Source of the DNA: JAGXLC01 sp964585385
Lineage (GTDB): Bacteria > Bacteroidota > Bacteroidia > Bacteroidales > UBA12077
Assembly: GCA_964585385.1 (NCBI GenBank)
Contig: CAZPDP010000011.1
Location: forward strand, 22,208-86,207
Direction of reading: 5' to 3'
Length of the DNA: 64,000 bases
Positions 9,724 to 19,082 of this stretch are shown here, piece by piece. Every line of letters begins with the position of its first letter. Position 1 is the stretch's first letter. Position numbers and translations under genes: made by a program. The notes below the pieces were generated by a model. It worked only from the letters and a program-made list of their open reading frames with translations. It had not been told where the DNA came from and searched no databases.

Positions 9724-11427
9724 TTAATGCATTCTGTTTATAATCTCATTACGGGAAATCTGCCCGAGTACTTTTGAATTGTTGGAGCTGTGAATTACAG
9801 GAAGTCTCTCAAGATTATTTTTTGCCATCTTGTACAAGGCATTGCTTAACGTTTCATCAGGATAAGCAACTTCAATAGGTTTGCTCATAAAATCTTTGAC
9901 TTTGGCATCTCGTTCGGCAATAGGTATTTTATTTATATCTTTCAGAGATATAATTCCCAGCAGTTTTCTTTGATTATCAATAATACATGTTGTATTGTAA
10001 TTTCCTTCAATCAGTTTGGAGTGTACCTCAATGATATTCTGGTCTTCAGGGATCCCATAGGTTAATGTCATAGCCTCTCCTACCTTCAATGTATCCAGGA
10101 GATTGGCCTCCATATCCTGAGATATCCTTAAACCTCTGATGCTTAACTTTTTTGTATATATCGTGTCTTTGCTATACATCCAGGCTACCAAATCAGCAAT
10201 TACACAGGAAAACATAAGGGGTAATATAATGTTATAATCAAGAGTAAGCTCAAATATTATGATAATTGCAGTAAAAGTAGCCCTTGAGGTAGCAGCGAAA
10301 ACAGCAGCCATACCCACGAGTGCATAGGCTCCAAATGGAGCTGTGATATCAGGGTAAGGGGTATTAAGCATCCAGCCGTAAGCCGCTCCCAGGGCAGCCC
10401 CGATAAATAACGAAGGCGAAAATATGCCTCCGGAAGCGCCAGAACCTATTGTAACTACAAATGCCAGAATTTTAAATATAAAAAGTAAAAGGATAGTGGT
10501 TAAAATAAGCTCCTGGTTCAACAGCGCACTTATCGTATCATAACCATATCCAAATATTTGTGGAAGGAAAAAACCGATAATTCCAACGATTAATCCTCCC
10601 AATGCAGGTTTAAGAAATTCCGGTATATTTATCTTATGTTCAAACAAGTGTTCGGTCCCATAGACAAGCTTTATAAGTATGATCGCGGTAATACCTGCTA
10701 AAATGCCCAGTCCGAGATAAAATACGATTTCATACAAACTCACAAAAGAATAAGCCGGTACTTCAAAAGCCGGATGAGAACCAAGGATCACCCTGGATAC
10801 AGTTGTGGCAAAAAAAGCAGAGATTACAAGAGAAATAAAAGAACGGGATTTAAGTTCAAGCAAAATAATCTCGAGAGCGAATATAATTCCAGCAACAGGA
10901 GTGTTGAAAGTTGCGGCAATACCTCCTGCAGCTCCACACCCTACAAGTATCTTTACCTGATCACTATCAAGTTTAAGCAATTGTCCAATTGTTGATCCTG
11001 CTCCAGCGCCAACCTGAATTATAGGACCTTCCCTCCCTACTGCACCACCTGAGCCGATTGAAAAAGCAGATGCAAGGGCTTTGAACAACACAATTCTTGG
11101 CCTCATCCTGCCGCCATGCAAGGCAATTGATTCCATAACTTCAGGTACACCATGGCCCTTAGCTTCTCCTGCAATATATTTTGTAATAAGACCAACAAGC
11201 ACTCCACCTATAACTGGTACAATTATTACCCAATACCCCAGCTCATGATTCACAGGACTGATCTCCCGACCTGAAAGGTTTTGATAGAAAAATAAATTTT
11301 GAATAGAAAACAATAAATACCGGAATCCAATAGCAATAAATGCGGAGATAACACCTACAAGAGCAGCTAAGAACACCAGCTTTATAGTATCTCTATGCTG
11401 AAGGTTGGTTCTTATCTTTTCTATCAT
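9724..11427 (-). CDS. ClC-family chloride channel/transporter with CBS pair
   Basis: A 567-residue membrane protein of the ClC family. The selectivity motifs are present: GHGVPE near 91-96, GSGGAVGREGP near 125-135 with the gating Glu133, and GGIFSP further on. A C-terminal pair of CBS domains covers about residues 430-567 and usually senses nucleotides. Compared with E. coli ClC-ec1, the inner proton glutamate (the second Glu of its IIEE motif) aligns with Ile in FALEIILLE. That would favour a channel or a proton-uncoupled mode. It is monocistronic. Confidence 0.9.
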   Translation of the reverse strand: MIEKIRTNLQHRDTIKLVFLAALVGVISAFIAIGFRYLLFSIQNLFFYQNLSGREISPVNHELGYWVIIVPVIGGVLVGLITKYIAGEAKGHGVPEVMESIALHGGRMRPRIVLFKALASAFSIGSGGAVGREGPIIQVGAGAGSTIGQLLKLDSDQVKILVGCGAAGGIAATFNTPVAGIIFALEIILLELKSRSFISLVISAFFATTVSRVILGSHPAFEVPAYSFVSLYEIVFYLGLGILAGITAIILIKLVYGTEHLFEHKINIPEFLKPALGGLIVGIIGFFLPQIFGYGYDTISALLNQELILTTILLLFIFKILAFVVTIGSGASGGIFSPSLFIGAALGAAYGWMLNTPYPDITAPFGAYALVGMAAVFAATSRATFTAIIIIFELTLDYNIILPLMFSCVIADLVAWMYSKDTIYTKKLSIRGLRISQDMEANLLDTLKVGEAMTLTYGIPEDQNIIEVHSKLIEGNYNTTCIIDNQRKLLGIISLKDINKIPIAERDAKVKDFMSKPIEVAYPDETLSNALYKMAKNNLERLPVIHSSNNSKVLGQISRNEIINRMH

Positions 11428-11644
11428 TTAAATCCAGTTATTATCTAACACATCGTTTCGAATCATTAAAAATATAAGTATTGTAAAAGAAAAGCAAAAA
11501 TATAGGGGGTTTTATGGCAAGTCTAACTGATTTTAGAATAATAAAATATTGCAAATCTTTTCTAAATAAATACAACTTATTTATACCGAAAAAGGTAAAC
11601 AATGATGCATTTGATTTCGTTATTAAACTAGAATTTAACTATTA

Positions 11645-11652
11645 AAAGGAGG
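11645..11652 (+). promoter_or_regulatory. Strong Shine-Dalgarno site of the nqrM-like gene
   Basis: AAAGGAGG lies 7 bases before the ATG at 11660. Near-perfect SD sites are rare elsewhere in this window, so it supports the reality of this 71-codon gene. Confidence 0.75.
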
Positions 11653-11659
11653 ATAAACG

Positions 11660-11875
11660 ATGTCTGCTTTACATATAATACTGATTTCAACTATTCTTGT
11701 AATTTTTGCAATGTTAGCCCTTTCAATAAGACTGCTTGTTTCCAAAAAGGGTGAATTCAGAGGGGGTTCATGCACAAATATTACTCCCGAACTCAAGGAA
11801 AAAGGTATAAGTTGTGCATGCGGTAATGAGGAAAGTTGTGATTATGAGAGTGAACCGAGAAAAGCCAATTCGTAA
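11660..11875 (+). CDS. nqrM: Probable Na+-NQR maturation protein NqrM
   Basis: A 71-residue single-pass membrane protein. One hydrophobic helix (about 4-27) is followed by a cytoplasmic tail with four cysteines: Cys38 in RGGSC, Cys52 and Cys54 in ISCAC, and Cys60 in EESC. This GSC...CxC...C layout matches NqrM (DUF539). In Vibrio, NqrM is needed to put iron into the NqrD/NqrE membrane site. The neighbours agree: apbE converges on it and nqrF-A follows on the same strand as apbE. Naming rests on size, topology, cysteine pattern and context, not on a search. Confidence 0.72.
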   Translation: MSALHIILISTILVIFAMLALSIRLLVSKKGEFRGGSCTNITPELKEKGISCACGNEESCDYESEPRKANS

Positions 11876-11890
11876 TTAACCTAATTATTC

Positions 11891-11930
11891 AAAAAAACCT
11901 GATCATTCCACAAGGGTGATCAGGTTTTTT
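11891..11930. terminator. Bidirectional terminator between nqrM and apbE
   Basis: Stem AACCTGATCA / TGATCAGGTT with an A run on the left and a T run on the right, so it can serve both convergent genes. It overlaps the last codons of apbE. Confidence 0.85.
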
Positions 11931-12925
11931 ATATTATCTGAATATTCAAGGGCATAATCTCCATTTTTACCGGAATAGATAAAATAAGCTTCAAGATTTT
12001 CCAATCTGTTGACCATTCTCAGACTTTTCTCCAGTCCCATCACCATAAATGCAGTAGCATAAGCATCTGCTTTAATGCATTCATCAGAAACAACAGTAAC
12101 ACTTAATAAGTTATGTCTTACCGGATACCCTGTGGCTGGATTAATTGTATGAGAATATTTGACTCCGTCCTTCACATAATACTTTCTGTAATTCCCTGAG
12201 GTTGCCAGTGTTTTATTATGAAGCTCGATAATTGCCTGCAGATTTCTTCCGGGGACATCATTGCTGTCAACTGGTTTATCAATACCAATGCGCCAGGTTT
12301 TATTATTGGGATTTTTTCCCTTAGTAGATACCTCTCCGCCTACTTCAACCAGATAGTCTTCTATATCTTTGTTTTCAAGAAAACGGGACAGCACGTCAAC
12401 TGTATAACCTTGAGCTATTGCATTCATATCCAGCATAATTCTTTTATCATCCTTATAAATTCTTCCTTCCTTTAGTTTCACTTTTTGATAACCAACAAAT
12501 TCAAGGATGCTATCTATTTTTGCACTATCCACATCCGGTATTTTTTCAAAACCAAAACCCCAGGCATTAACCAATGGAGCCACAGTAATATCAAAGGCCC
12601 CGCCGGTTTCTTCAGAAATCTCCATAGCATCTCTGTAAACCTCTTTAAAATATTTATCAGGATTTACTTCCGGCTCATTTCTATTGATTCTGGAAATTAC
12701 GGATTCATCATTATACGTTGAAAGAGAAGAATCAATATCAGCAAGAATGTTTTCGAATTGAGGTCTTAGATTAACCGTATCTTTTGTACTGTATTTGATC
12801 ATATAAGTTGTACCCTGCGTAAAACCGTTAATCTCCATATAGGCTTTTGAATCTCTTTTATCCAGAGGGGTACATGCTGCAAAAAAAATCGTAAAAATGA
12901 ATGAGAGTATTATTGGGGCTTTCAT
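11903..12925 (-). CDS. apbE: FAD:protein FMN transferase (ApbE), lipoprotein
   Basis: A 340-residue periplasmic lipoprotein (lipobox FAAC). ApbE uses FAD to attach FMN through a phosphoester bond to a Thr of target proteins; NqrB and NqrC are the classic targets. Family motifs are visible: AQGYTVDVL for flavin binding near 170-180, the VEVGGEVSTKG segment, and SHTINPATGYPV near 254-265 for the metal/FAD site. It lies just downstream of nqrF on the same strand, separated by a palindromic element, which fits a role in maturing this NQR complex. Length is normal for the family. Confidence 0.95.
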   Translation of the reverse strand: MKAPIILSFIFTIFFAACTPLDKRDSKAYMEINGFTQGTTYMIKYSTKDTVNLRPQFENILADIDSSLSTYNDESVISRINRNEPEVNPDKYFKEVYRDAMEISEETGGAFDITVAPLVNAWGFGFEKIPDVDSAKIDSILEFVGYQKVKLKEGRIYKDDKRIMLDMNAIAQGYTVDVLSRFLENKDIEDYLVEVGGEVSTKGKNPNNKTWRIGIDKPVDSNDVPGRNLQAIIELHNKTLATSGNYRKYYVKDGVKYSHTINPATGYPVRHNLLSVTVVSDECIKADAYATAFMVMGLEKSLRMVNRLENLEAYFIYSGKNGDYALEYSDNIKNLITLVE

Positions 12926-12977
12926 TGTTGGTTCGATTTAATTAGTAGTAAAAGATCTTTTTGTGTAAAAATAATAA

Positions 12978-13100
12978 GAGGTTGTCTCGAAAGATGCTTT
13001 AATGTATTCCACGCAAAGTTTAATTTGACGAACCATAATACCTTAGTGTTTCGTCAGCATTCTTTGCGTGAACACATTTTTCTACTTTTGAGACAGTCTC
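12978..13100. repeat. MITE-like palindromic element between apbE and nqrF
   Basis: About 123 bases bounded by terminal inverted repeats (GAGGTTGTCTCGAAAG at 12978-12993 and CTTTTGAGACAGTCTC at 13085-13100). Two further inner inverted repeats occur: CACGCAAAG 13010-13018 with CTTTGCGTG 13062-13070, and TGACGAA 13026-13032 with TTCGTCA 13050-13056. The end sequence resembles that of the element at 46148-46300. No open reading frame is inside. Confidence 0.7.
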
Positions 13101-13122
13101 TTATAGACCTTGTTGCTATTGT

Positions 13123-14379
13123 TTATCCTCCGAAGTCATCGAAGGCAATCATCTCCTGAGGCACCCCAAGATTATAGAGCATATCCTGCACAGCATCGTT
13201 CATAACAGGAGGACCGCAGAGATAGTATTCAATCTCTTCTGGTTCTTCCATTTTACTAAGGAATTCATCATAAGCGACCTGGTGGATGAAACCAACCGGG
13301 CCGTCCCATTTGTCTTCTTCTTTTGGTTCGGAAAGTGCTATATGGAATGAAAAATTTGGGAATTGTCTCTCTATCTCTCTGAAATCTTCCTCATAGAATA
13401 TTTCCTGCATTGACCTGGCTCCATACCAGTAGGAAACTTTTCTGTCTGTTTTCAGGGTATGGAAAAGATGGAAAATGTGTGAACGAAGGGGTGCCATTCC
13501 AGCACCACCACCAATATAAACCATTTCCCTGTCCGAATCTTTTATAAAGAAGTCGCCGTAAGGACCGGATATCGACACCTTGTCTCCTGGTTTTCGGGAG
13601 AATACATAAGAAGAACATAATCCGGGATTTACATTTTTAAATCGTCCTTTTGCTCTATCCCACGGAGGGGTTGCAATACGTATATTTAACTTAATAATAT
13701 TACCTTCGGCAGGATGGTTGGCCATTGAATAAGCACGGAAAGTTTCTTCTGAATTTTTCATTTTCAAATCCCAGAGACCGAATTTGTCCCATTCGGGTTT
13801 AAACTCATCTTCAACTTCAATATCTTTAGAAAAATCCACTTCAATTTTTGGAACATCCAACTGAATATAACCTCCTGGTTTAAAATCAAGAGTCTCCCCT
13901 TCAGGTAATTTCACCACAAATTCTTTAATAAAAGTTGCCACATTCTTATTTGAGATAACTTCACATTCCCATTTTTTAATATCCATTACCTCCGGTGGTA
14001 CCTTAATGGTCATTTCATCACGGATTTTCACCTGGCAGCCCAATCTCCAATTCTCCATCTCTTCTTTTCTTGTAAAGAATCCTTTCTCAGTTGGGAGCAT
14101 ATCTCCGCCGCCTTCGATAATCTGACAGGTACACAACCCACATGTACCCTGCCCTCCACATGCTGACGGAAGGTATATACTTTGATTGGAAAGAGCAGAT
14201 AGAATAGTTTGCCCGGGTTCTACCTCATAATCTTTGTCATTAACTTTTAGCTTTACTTTTCCCTGTGGGATAAGTTTTTTCCTTGCATAAAGCAATATAA
14301 CAACAAGCGTAAGGATGATAAATAAAAATACAGCAATGCTGAGTAATATTACAGTTGTGTTCGATGATAAAATTATCAT
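13123..14379 (-). CDS. nqrF: Na+-translocating NADH:quinone reductase subunit F
   Basis: A 418-residue electron-entry subunit of Na+-NQR. An N-terminal helix (about 8-31) anchors it. A plant-type 2Fe-2S domain has Cys74, Cys80, Cys83 and Cys115 (C-x5-C-x2-C). The FAD domain carries RAYSMANHP, and the NADH domain has IGGGAGMAPLRSH and YLCGPPVM. It ends in FDDFGG, typical of NqrF. NADH electrons pass through FAD and 2Fe-2S to the membrane subunits. It is the last gene of nqrABCDEF. Confidence 0.97.
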   Translation of the reverse strand: MIILSSNTTVILLSIAVFLFIILTLVVILLYARKKLIPQGKVKLKVNDKDYEVEPGQTILSALSNQSIYLPSACGGQGTCGLCTCQIIEGGGDMLPTEKGFFTRKEEMENWRLGCQVKIRDEMTIKVPPEVMDIKKWECEVISNKNVATFIKEFVVKLPEGETLDFKPGGYIQLDVPKIEVDFSKDIEVEDEFKPEWDKFGLWDLKMKNSEETFRAYSMANHPAEGNIIKLNIRIATPPWDRAKGRFKNVNPGLCSSYVFSRKPGDKVSISGPYGDFFIKDSDREMVYIGGGAGMAPLRSHIFHLFHTLKTDRKVSYWYGARSMQEIFYEEDFREIERQFPNFSFHIALSEPKEEDKWDGPVGFIHQVAYDEFLSKMEEPEEIEYYLCGPPVMNDAVQDMLYNLGVPQEMIAFDDFGG

Positions 14380-14399
14380 TTCTTCAATATTTTAACAAT

Positions 14400-15017
14400 T
14401 TATAGTTTTATTCCCATAAAGCCCATGAAGGCGATTCCCATAAGACCTGTGATAATAAAAGTTATCCCAAGACCACGCAATGGTGCAGGAACATTTGAAT
14501 AACGTATTTTCTCACGTATTGCAGCTATACCGACAATTGCCAGAAACCATCCTACTCCTGAGCCAAGACCGAAGGAAGTAGCTTCTGCAAGACTGGCATA
14601 ATCACGTTCCTGCATAAACAGTGAACCACCTAAAATTGAACAGTTCACAGCTATCAGGGGAAGGAAAATACCCAGATTACTGTACAACGTAGGTGAAAAT
14701 TTTTCAATGATCATTTCCACAAGCTGAACCATAGAAGCAATAACAGCTATAAAGAGTATAAAACTCAGAAAGCTTAAATCTACATCGGCAAATTGAGGGC
14801 TAATCCAGGTAAGTGCACCTTCTTTTAGCACATAATTATGTATCAGATAATCAATTGGAACTGTAATACCGAGAACAAAGATAACAGCCATTCCCAACCC
14901 GGTAGATGTTTTCACTGTTTTAGAGACAGCAAGATAAGAACACATGCCAAGGAAATAGGCAAATATCATGTTATCAATAAAAATAGACTTGACGAATATA
15001 TTGATTAAATTTTCCAT
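14400..15017 (-). CDS. nqrE: Na+-NQR subunit E
   Basis: A 205-residue membrane subunit with about six helices, homologous to NqrD and inserted in inverted topology. Cys26 (LGMCSYLA) and Cys126 (AVNCSILG) are the cysteines that, together with those of NqrD, hold the intramembrane iron centre in the Vibrio complex. It lies 20 bases upstream of nqrF and 19 bases downstream of nqrD in one transcription unit. Length and sequence are typical. Confidence 0.97.
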   Translation of the reverse strand: MENLINIFVKSIFIDNMIFAYFLGMCSYLAVSKTVKTSTGLGMAVIFVLGITVPIDYLIHNYVLKEGALTWISPQFADVDLSFLSFILFIAVIASMVQLVEMIIEKFSPTLYSNLGIFLPLIAVNCSILGGSLFMQERDYASLAEATSFGLGSGVGWFLAIVGIAAIREKIRYSNVPAPLRGLGITFIITGLMGIAFMGFMGIKL

Positions 15018-15036
15018 ACAGCAAAATTATTTTGTA

Positions 15037-15684
15037 CTAGTTTTCTTCAATTAATTTTCTGTTTCTGTATCGCTGAACCCAAATAATGATTCCAACTGTA
15101 ATCAGGGCCATTGGTGGAAGGATGAACAATCCGTTATTCTCATACCCAACAGTATAGGCACCTTCGGGTATTACCTGTTTTCCCCAGATAGTACCTGAAC
15201 CAAAAAGTTCTCTTACAAATCCTACTATTACCAGGATCACACCATAACCTGCTGCGTTTCCAATACCATCCAGGAAAGCTGGCCATGGCTTGTTACCCAG
15301 AGCGAAGGCTTCCAGTCTACCCATGATGATACAATTTGTAATAATCAAACCCACAAATACCGATAACTGCTTGCTAACGTCGTAAGCAAAAGCAGCCAGA
15401 AACTCATCCACAAGAATCACCAATGATGCAATAACTGTCAACTGCACGATAATCCTGATTCGTGGAGGGATCATATTTCGCAGTACCGAAATGACCACAT
15501 TCGAAACAGCCATTACAAATACAACTGAAAGAGCCATAACTACGGAAGGTTCCAACTTGACCGTAATCGCGAGGGCTGAACAAATACCCAGGACCTGCAC
15601 TGTGATAGGATTGGAATCATCCAGTGGCTCTTTTAATAATTTCATATTTTTAGCCGACAATAAAGGCTCTCTATCTTGACTCAT
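15037..15684 (-). CDS. nqrD: Na+-NQR subunit D
   Basis: A 215-residue membrane subunit paired with NqrE. Cys35 (LGICSALA) and Cys118 (ITNCIIMG) match the iron-binding cysteines of the family. About six helices are expected. The gene follows nqrC with only five bases between them, so the two are likely translationally coupled. Confidence 0.97.
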   Translation of the reverse strand: MSQDREPLLSAKNMKLLKEPLDDSNPITVQVLGICSALAITVKLEPSVVMALSVVFVMAVSNVVISVLRNMIPPRIRIIVQLTVIASLVILVDEFLAAFAYDVSKQLSVFVGLIITNCIIMGRLEAFALGNKPWPAFLDGIGNAAGYGVILVIVGFVRELFGSGTIWGKQVIPEGAYTVGYENNGLFILPPMALITVGIIIWVQRYRNRKLIEEN

Positions 15685-15689
15685 AATAA

Positions 15690-16394
15690 TTAATTTTTTC
15701 GCATTTTCTTAATATAAGGCAAATAATCGCCTATAACACCTCTAAGCATTTTATCCACCCCATTGCTGGTGATTGTACCACCGGAAATACCATCCACCTG
15801 GTGTTTGGCATCGGGTGGAATATCTTTTTTTACAACACTTACTGAAACAAAATTCCCGGATTCATCAAATATTTTTTTGCCAATGAATTGTTTCTGGAAA
15901 GGTCTGTTGGCAATTTCTGCTCCCAATCCGGGTGTTTCACTTTGATGACTGAAATTTGTTCCATATATTGTGTTAAAATCGTCTTCAATTGCTACATAGC
16001 CCCAAATAGGCCCCCAAAGACCTTTTCCTCTTACAGGGAGCACATAAATTTTTTGTCCTTCTTTGGTTCCTATAAACACCGGTAAATTCCTTTCTTCCAG
16101 TGATTTTTCCAATTCTTTCTCAAGCTCCACAGGAAAGGCCTCTACATCTTCTTTTACCTCTCCTTCATGATCTACCACATAGCTATCGGTTATATACTCA
16201 TCATATTTTTCAATGGCATTATCCTTTGTACTTTCAATATTGAGCGAAAGCAGGATATTTTGCTTTTTATTCCTTTCAATGTTCTTTTTCTGCATGGGCT
16301 GTAACTGCATAGCCACGATTGAAAGAATGGCAGCAACAGAAATAACCATTATGAACGAGAATGTAAATATGTATGTATTGCTATAATGCTTCAT
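15690..16394 (-). CDS. nqrC: Na+-NQR subunit C
   Basis: A 234-residue subunit with one N-terminal membrane helix (about 8-30) and a periplasmic FMN-binding domain. The covalent FMN site is Thr207 in SGGTITS, the target of ApbE. The motif TPGLGAEI, typical of FMN-binding domains, lies near 156-163. It passes electrons between the 2Fe-2S/iron site and NqrB. It stands between nqrB and nqrD in the operon. Confidence 0.96.
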   Translation of the reverse strand: MKHYSNTYIFTFSFIMVISVAAILSIVAMQLQPMQKKNIERNKKQNILLSLNIESTKDNAIEKYDEYITDSYVVDHEGEVKEDVEAFPVELEKELEKSLEERNLPVFIGTKEGQKIYVLPVRGKGLWGPIWGYVAIEDDFNTIYGTNFSHQSETPGLGAEIANRPFQKQFIGKKIFDESGNFVSVSVVKKDIPPDAKHQVDGISGGTITSNGVDKMLRGVIGDYLPYIKKMRKN

Positions 16395-16408
16395 ATCTGT
16401 ATATTTTA

Positions 16409-17572
16409 TTAACTTGCTTTTACTTTAGCTCTTTTCAGGCGTTTCTTAATATTACTTTCCACCACATAGTGATCGATAAGTGGAGCAAACACGTTCATCA
16501 GAAGAATAGCCAGCATAACTCCCTCGGGATAGGCAGGATTTACAACACGGATAAGAATAGCAAGGAAGCCGATTAGAAATCCGTAAATGTATTTCCCTCT
16601 TCTTGTTTGAGCTGCAGATACAGGGTCTGTAGCCATAAATACTGCCCCAAATGCAAATCCACCCATTATAAGATGCTCCCATGCAGGAATTTCCATAAAG
16701 GGATTAACAGCAAATGCATTTAAAATCAACCCCATAACTAGTCCCCCGATAAAAGTAGAAAGCATAATTCTCCAGCTACCCACGCCGGTCAGGAGTAATA
16801 TTACTGCACCTATCAGAACTGCCAGAGCAGATGTCTCACCAATGGACCCCGGTATAAATCCGAAAAACATATCCGAAGCAGAGGGGATACTCTCAACACT
16901 TCCTTCTGCTGCCAGACCTAGTGGTGTTGCCCCTGAAAAACCATCAACAATTCCTTCTCCATTCATTAATCCGTGGGTCCAGACCTGGTTCCCTGACATA
17001 TAAGCCGGGTAAGCAAAAAACAGGAATGCCCTTGCTGTAAGTGCGGGATTCAAAATGTTCATCCCTGTTCCACCAAATACCTCTTTACCAAAAATCACAG
17101 CAAAAGCAGTAGCTGTAGCCACCATCCAAAGGGGCACATCTACGGGAAGAACCAGGGGAATTAACATGCCGGACACAAGAAATCCTTCATTTACCTCATG
17201 TCCTCTTATTTCTGCAAATAGAAACTCGATGGCCAGACCTGTAACATAAGAAACTATTATTATCGGCAGTACAAGTTTAAACCCTTCCCAGAAAGTCTGC
17301 AACAACGCCCCTTCCTGCCCGGTAGCCAGAAAATGCTGATGTCCTGTATTCCACATTCCAAAAAGAAGGGCAGGAATCAAAGAAATGACTACCAGACTCA
17401 TAGTCCTTTTCATATCAATGGCATCTCTTATGTGAGCCCCTTGTGTTGTGGTCTTATTGGGTACAAAAAGAAAGGTTTCAAATGCCTCAAAAGATCTTGA
17501 GAACTTCTCGTACTTTCCCCCTTTCTCAAAATGGGGCTTAATATTATCGACTATTTTACGTAAAGACTTCAT
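16409..17572 (-). CDS. nqrB: Na+-NQR subunit B
   Basis: A 387-residue membrane subunit with about ten helices; it holds covalent FMN, riboflavin and the sodium path. The FMN attachment site is Thr216 in GFSGATPLG. The segments ILNPALTARAFLFFAYP and MATDPVSAAQT are family signatures. It lies 20 bases after nqrA. Together with NqrC Thr207 it gives ApbE two flavinylation targets in this operon. Confidence 0.97.
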   Translation of the reverse strand: MKSLRKIVDNIKPHFEKGGKYEKFSRSFEAFETFLFVPNKTTTQGAHIRDAIDMKRTMSLVVISLIPALLFGMWNTGHQHFLATGQEGALLQTFWEGFKLVLPIIIVSYVTGLAIEFLFAEIRGHEVNEGFLVSGMLIPLVLPVDVPLWMVATATAFAVIFGKEVFGGTGMNILNPALTARAFLFFAYPAYMSGNQVWTHGLMNGEGIVDGFSGATPLGLAAEGSVESIPSASDMFFGFIPGSIGETSALAVLIGAVILLLTGVGSWRIMLSTFIGGLVMGLILNAFAVNPFMEIPAWEHLIMGGFAFGAVFMATDPVSAAQTRRGKYIYGFLIGFLAILIRVVNPAYPEGVMLAILLMNVFAPLIDHYVVESNIKKRLKRAKVKAS

Positions 17573-17592
17573 TCGTAATATTTTTTATTTGA

Positions 17593-18945
17593 TTAACTCA
17601 TTTCCTCCATCATCAGATTCAGTCCTTTTCGGATATATGACTGAACAGGAATTTTGGAGGTACAAACAAATTCGGGTAAAGCAAAATCCTCCTCATCCAC
17701 TTCATAAATACCCAACTTCTCCATAAGCTCTATATCTTCAATCATAATTGCTTTTATCAACTGTACCGGATAAATATCCATAGGCAGCACATTTTCATAT
17801 TCTCCACTCATAACATAAGCTCTTTCTCCACCTTTAAGGTTTGTATCTATCCTGTACTTCCTGTTTGGCTGTAGCCAGGAGAAAAATGTTCTTGATGTGC
17901 TGAATTTATGAAATCCCGGCTTTGCCCATCCCAGCATTTCGTAGTAGTTCCCTTCAGGAATAACGGTAACCTGGTTATCGAAGAAACCTGTATACCCTTC
18001 GCTTGATATCTTTTTGCCAGTTAAAACATTACCACTTATATATCGTAAATTTCCCTCTGCAACATTGTCTTTGATGAGGTTTTCTATACTTGCTCCCCGA
18101 AGGATACGGTAATATTGGGGGCGTTTGACTTCAGAGCCGGTTAAAGCAATGATTTTTGAAGCGTCGTACTTCCCATGATCAAATAATCTTCCAATCGTTA
18201 AAATATCCTGTGGATATATATACCAAACTTTTTCCCCTGCATTTATCGGATCAATTTTATTAATTTGAATCCCTATATTACCTGCCGGATGAGGTCCAAC
18301 AAAGTGGTTGAGCTGTACTCCTCTTGCATTGCTAAAAACTTTTGAAATAGGATATTTAGCATTCACATTCAAATGAATAGTCCCCGAGGTAAGTTTTTTA
18401 AGTGCATCCAGGCCTTTTTGGAAATTCTGCTCTTCTCCTTTAACAATCATATCGTTATCAGGAGCCAAAGGAGATGAATCGAACGCAGAAATAAAAATAG
18501 CCTTCGGATCATCTTCAGGATTAGCTACTACGGAATAGGGCCTTTGTCTGATGAATGACCATAACCCGGATTTAACGAGTTTATCTGCAATTTCTTCTCT
18601 TGATAAGTCATTCGGATCAGCCTTTCCAAAGTCTTCGTATTCGATATTGGAGTCTGCTTCGATGACGACTTCCAATATTTTTCTTCTTTCCCCTCTCGTT
18701 ACTTCAATAATTTTACCGCTCACAGGCGACGGGATCTGCGAATGCGGAATAAGTTTATTATAGAACAGAGGAGTTCCTGATTTTACTCTATCTCCTTCCT
18801 TTTTCAGAAGCTTGGTTCTCATCCATTTGAAATCAATGGGCTTAACACCATAAAATCTCGCCGGTTCGGCTTTGCTAATGACCTTTTCAGCCTCACCTTT
18901 CAGAGGAATATCCAGCCCTTTTTTTATCTTAATAACCTTAGACAT
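17593..18945 (-). CDS. nqrA: Na+-NQR subunit A
   Basis: A 450-residue cytoplasmic subunit involved in quinone reduction, the first gene of nqrABCDEF. It opens with IKIKKGLDIPLKGEAE and carries LIPHSQIPSPVSGKIIEV near 65-82, both typical of NqrA. The segment HFVGPHPAGNIGIQINKIDP near 215-235 is a strong family signature. The complex reduces quinone with NADH and pumps Na+ out. A good -33/-7 promoter pair lies just upstream. Confidence 0.97.
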   Translation of the reverse strand: MSKVIKIKKGLDIPLKGEAEKVISKAEPARFYGVKPIDFKWMRTKLLKKEGDRVKSGTPLFYNKLIPHSQIPSPVSGKIIEVTRGERRKILEVVIEADSNIEYEDFGKADPNDLSREEIADKLVKSGLWSFIRQRPYSVVANPEDDPKAIFISAFDSSPLAPDNDMIVKGEEQNFQKGLDALKKLTSGTIHLNVNAKYPISKVFSNARGVQLNHFVGPHPAGNIGIQINKIDPINAGEKVWYIYPQDILTIGRLFDHGKYDASKIIALTGSEVKRPQYYRILRGASIENLIKDNVAEGNLRYISGNVLTGKKISSEGYTGFFDNQVTVIPEGNYYEMLGWAKPGFHKFSTSRTFFSWLQPNRKYRIDTNLKGGERAYVMSGEYENVLPMDIYPVQLIKAIMIEDIELMEKLGIYEVDEEDFALPEFVCTSKIPVQSYIRKGLNLMMEEMS

Positions 18946-18969
18946 GATTGGTTTTTTGAAGATTTAAAA

Positions 18970-19002
18970 CAAAAATATATATTATTTAATTATTACCAAA
19001 AA
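18970..19002 (-). promoter_or_regulatory. Promoter of the nqr operon
   Basis: On the minus strand TTTTTG (19002-18997), a 19-base spacer and TATTTTTG (18977-18970) fit the Bacteroidota -33 TTTG / -7 TAnnTTTG promoter. The predicted start is about 20 bases upstream of the nqrA ATG. It is the best promoter match seen in the window. Confidence 0.65.
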
Positions 19003-19082
19003 GTTTGACAAATGATACAAATAACAAAATTGAAATGTTTACTGATTTTCATTGTATTTAATTATCTAAATAGTTCACTTTG

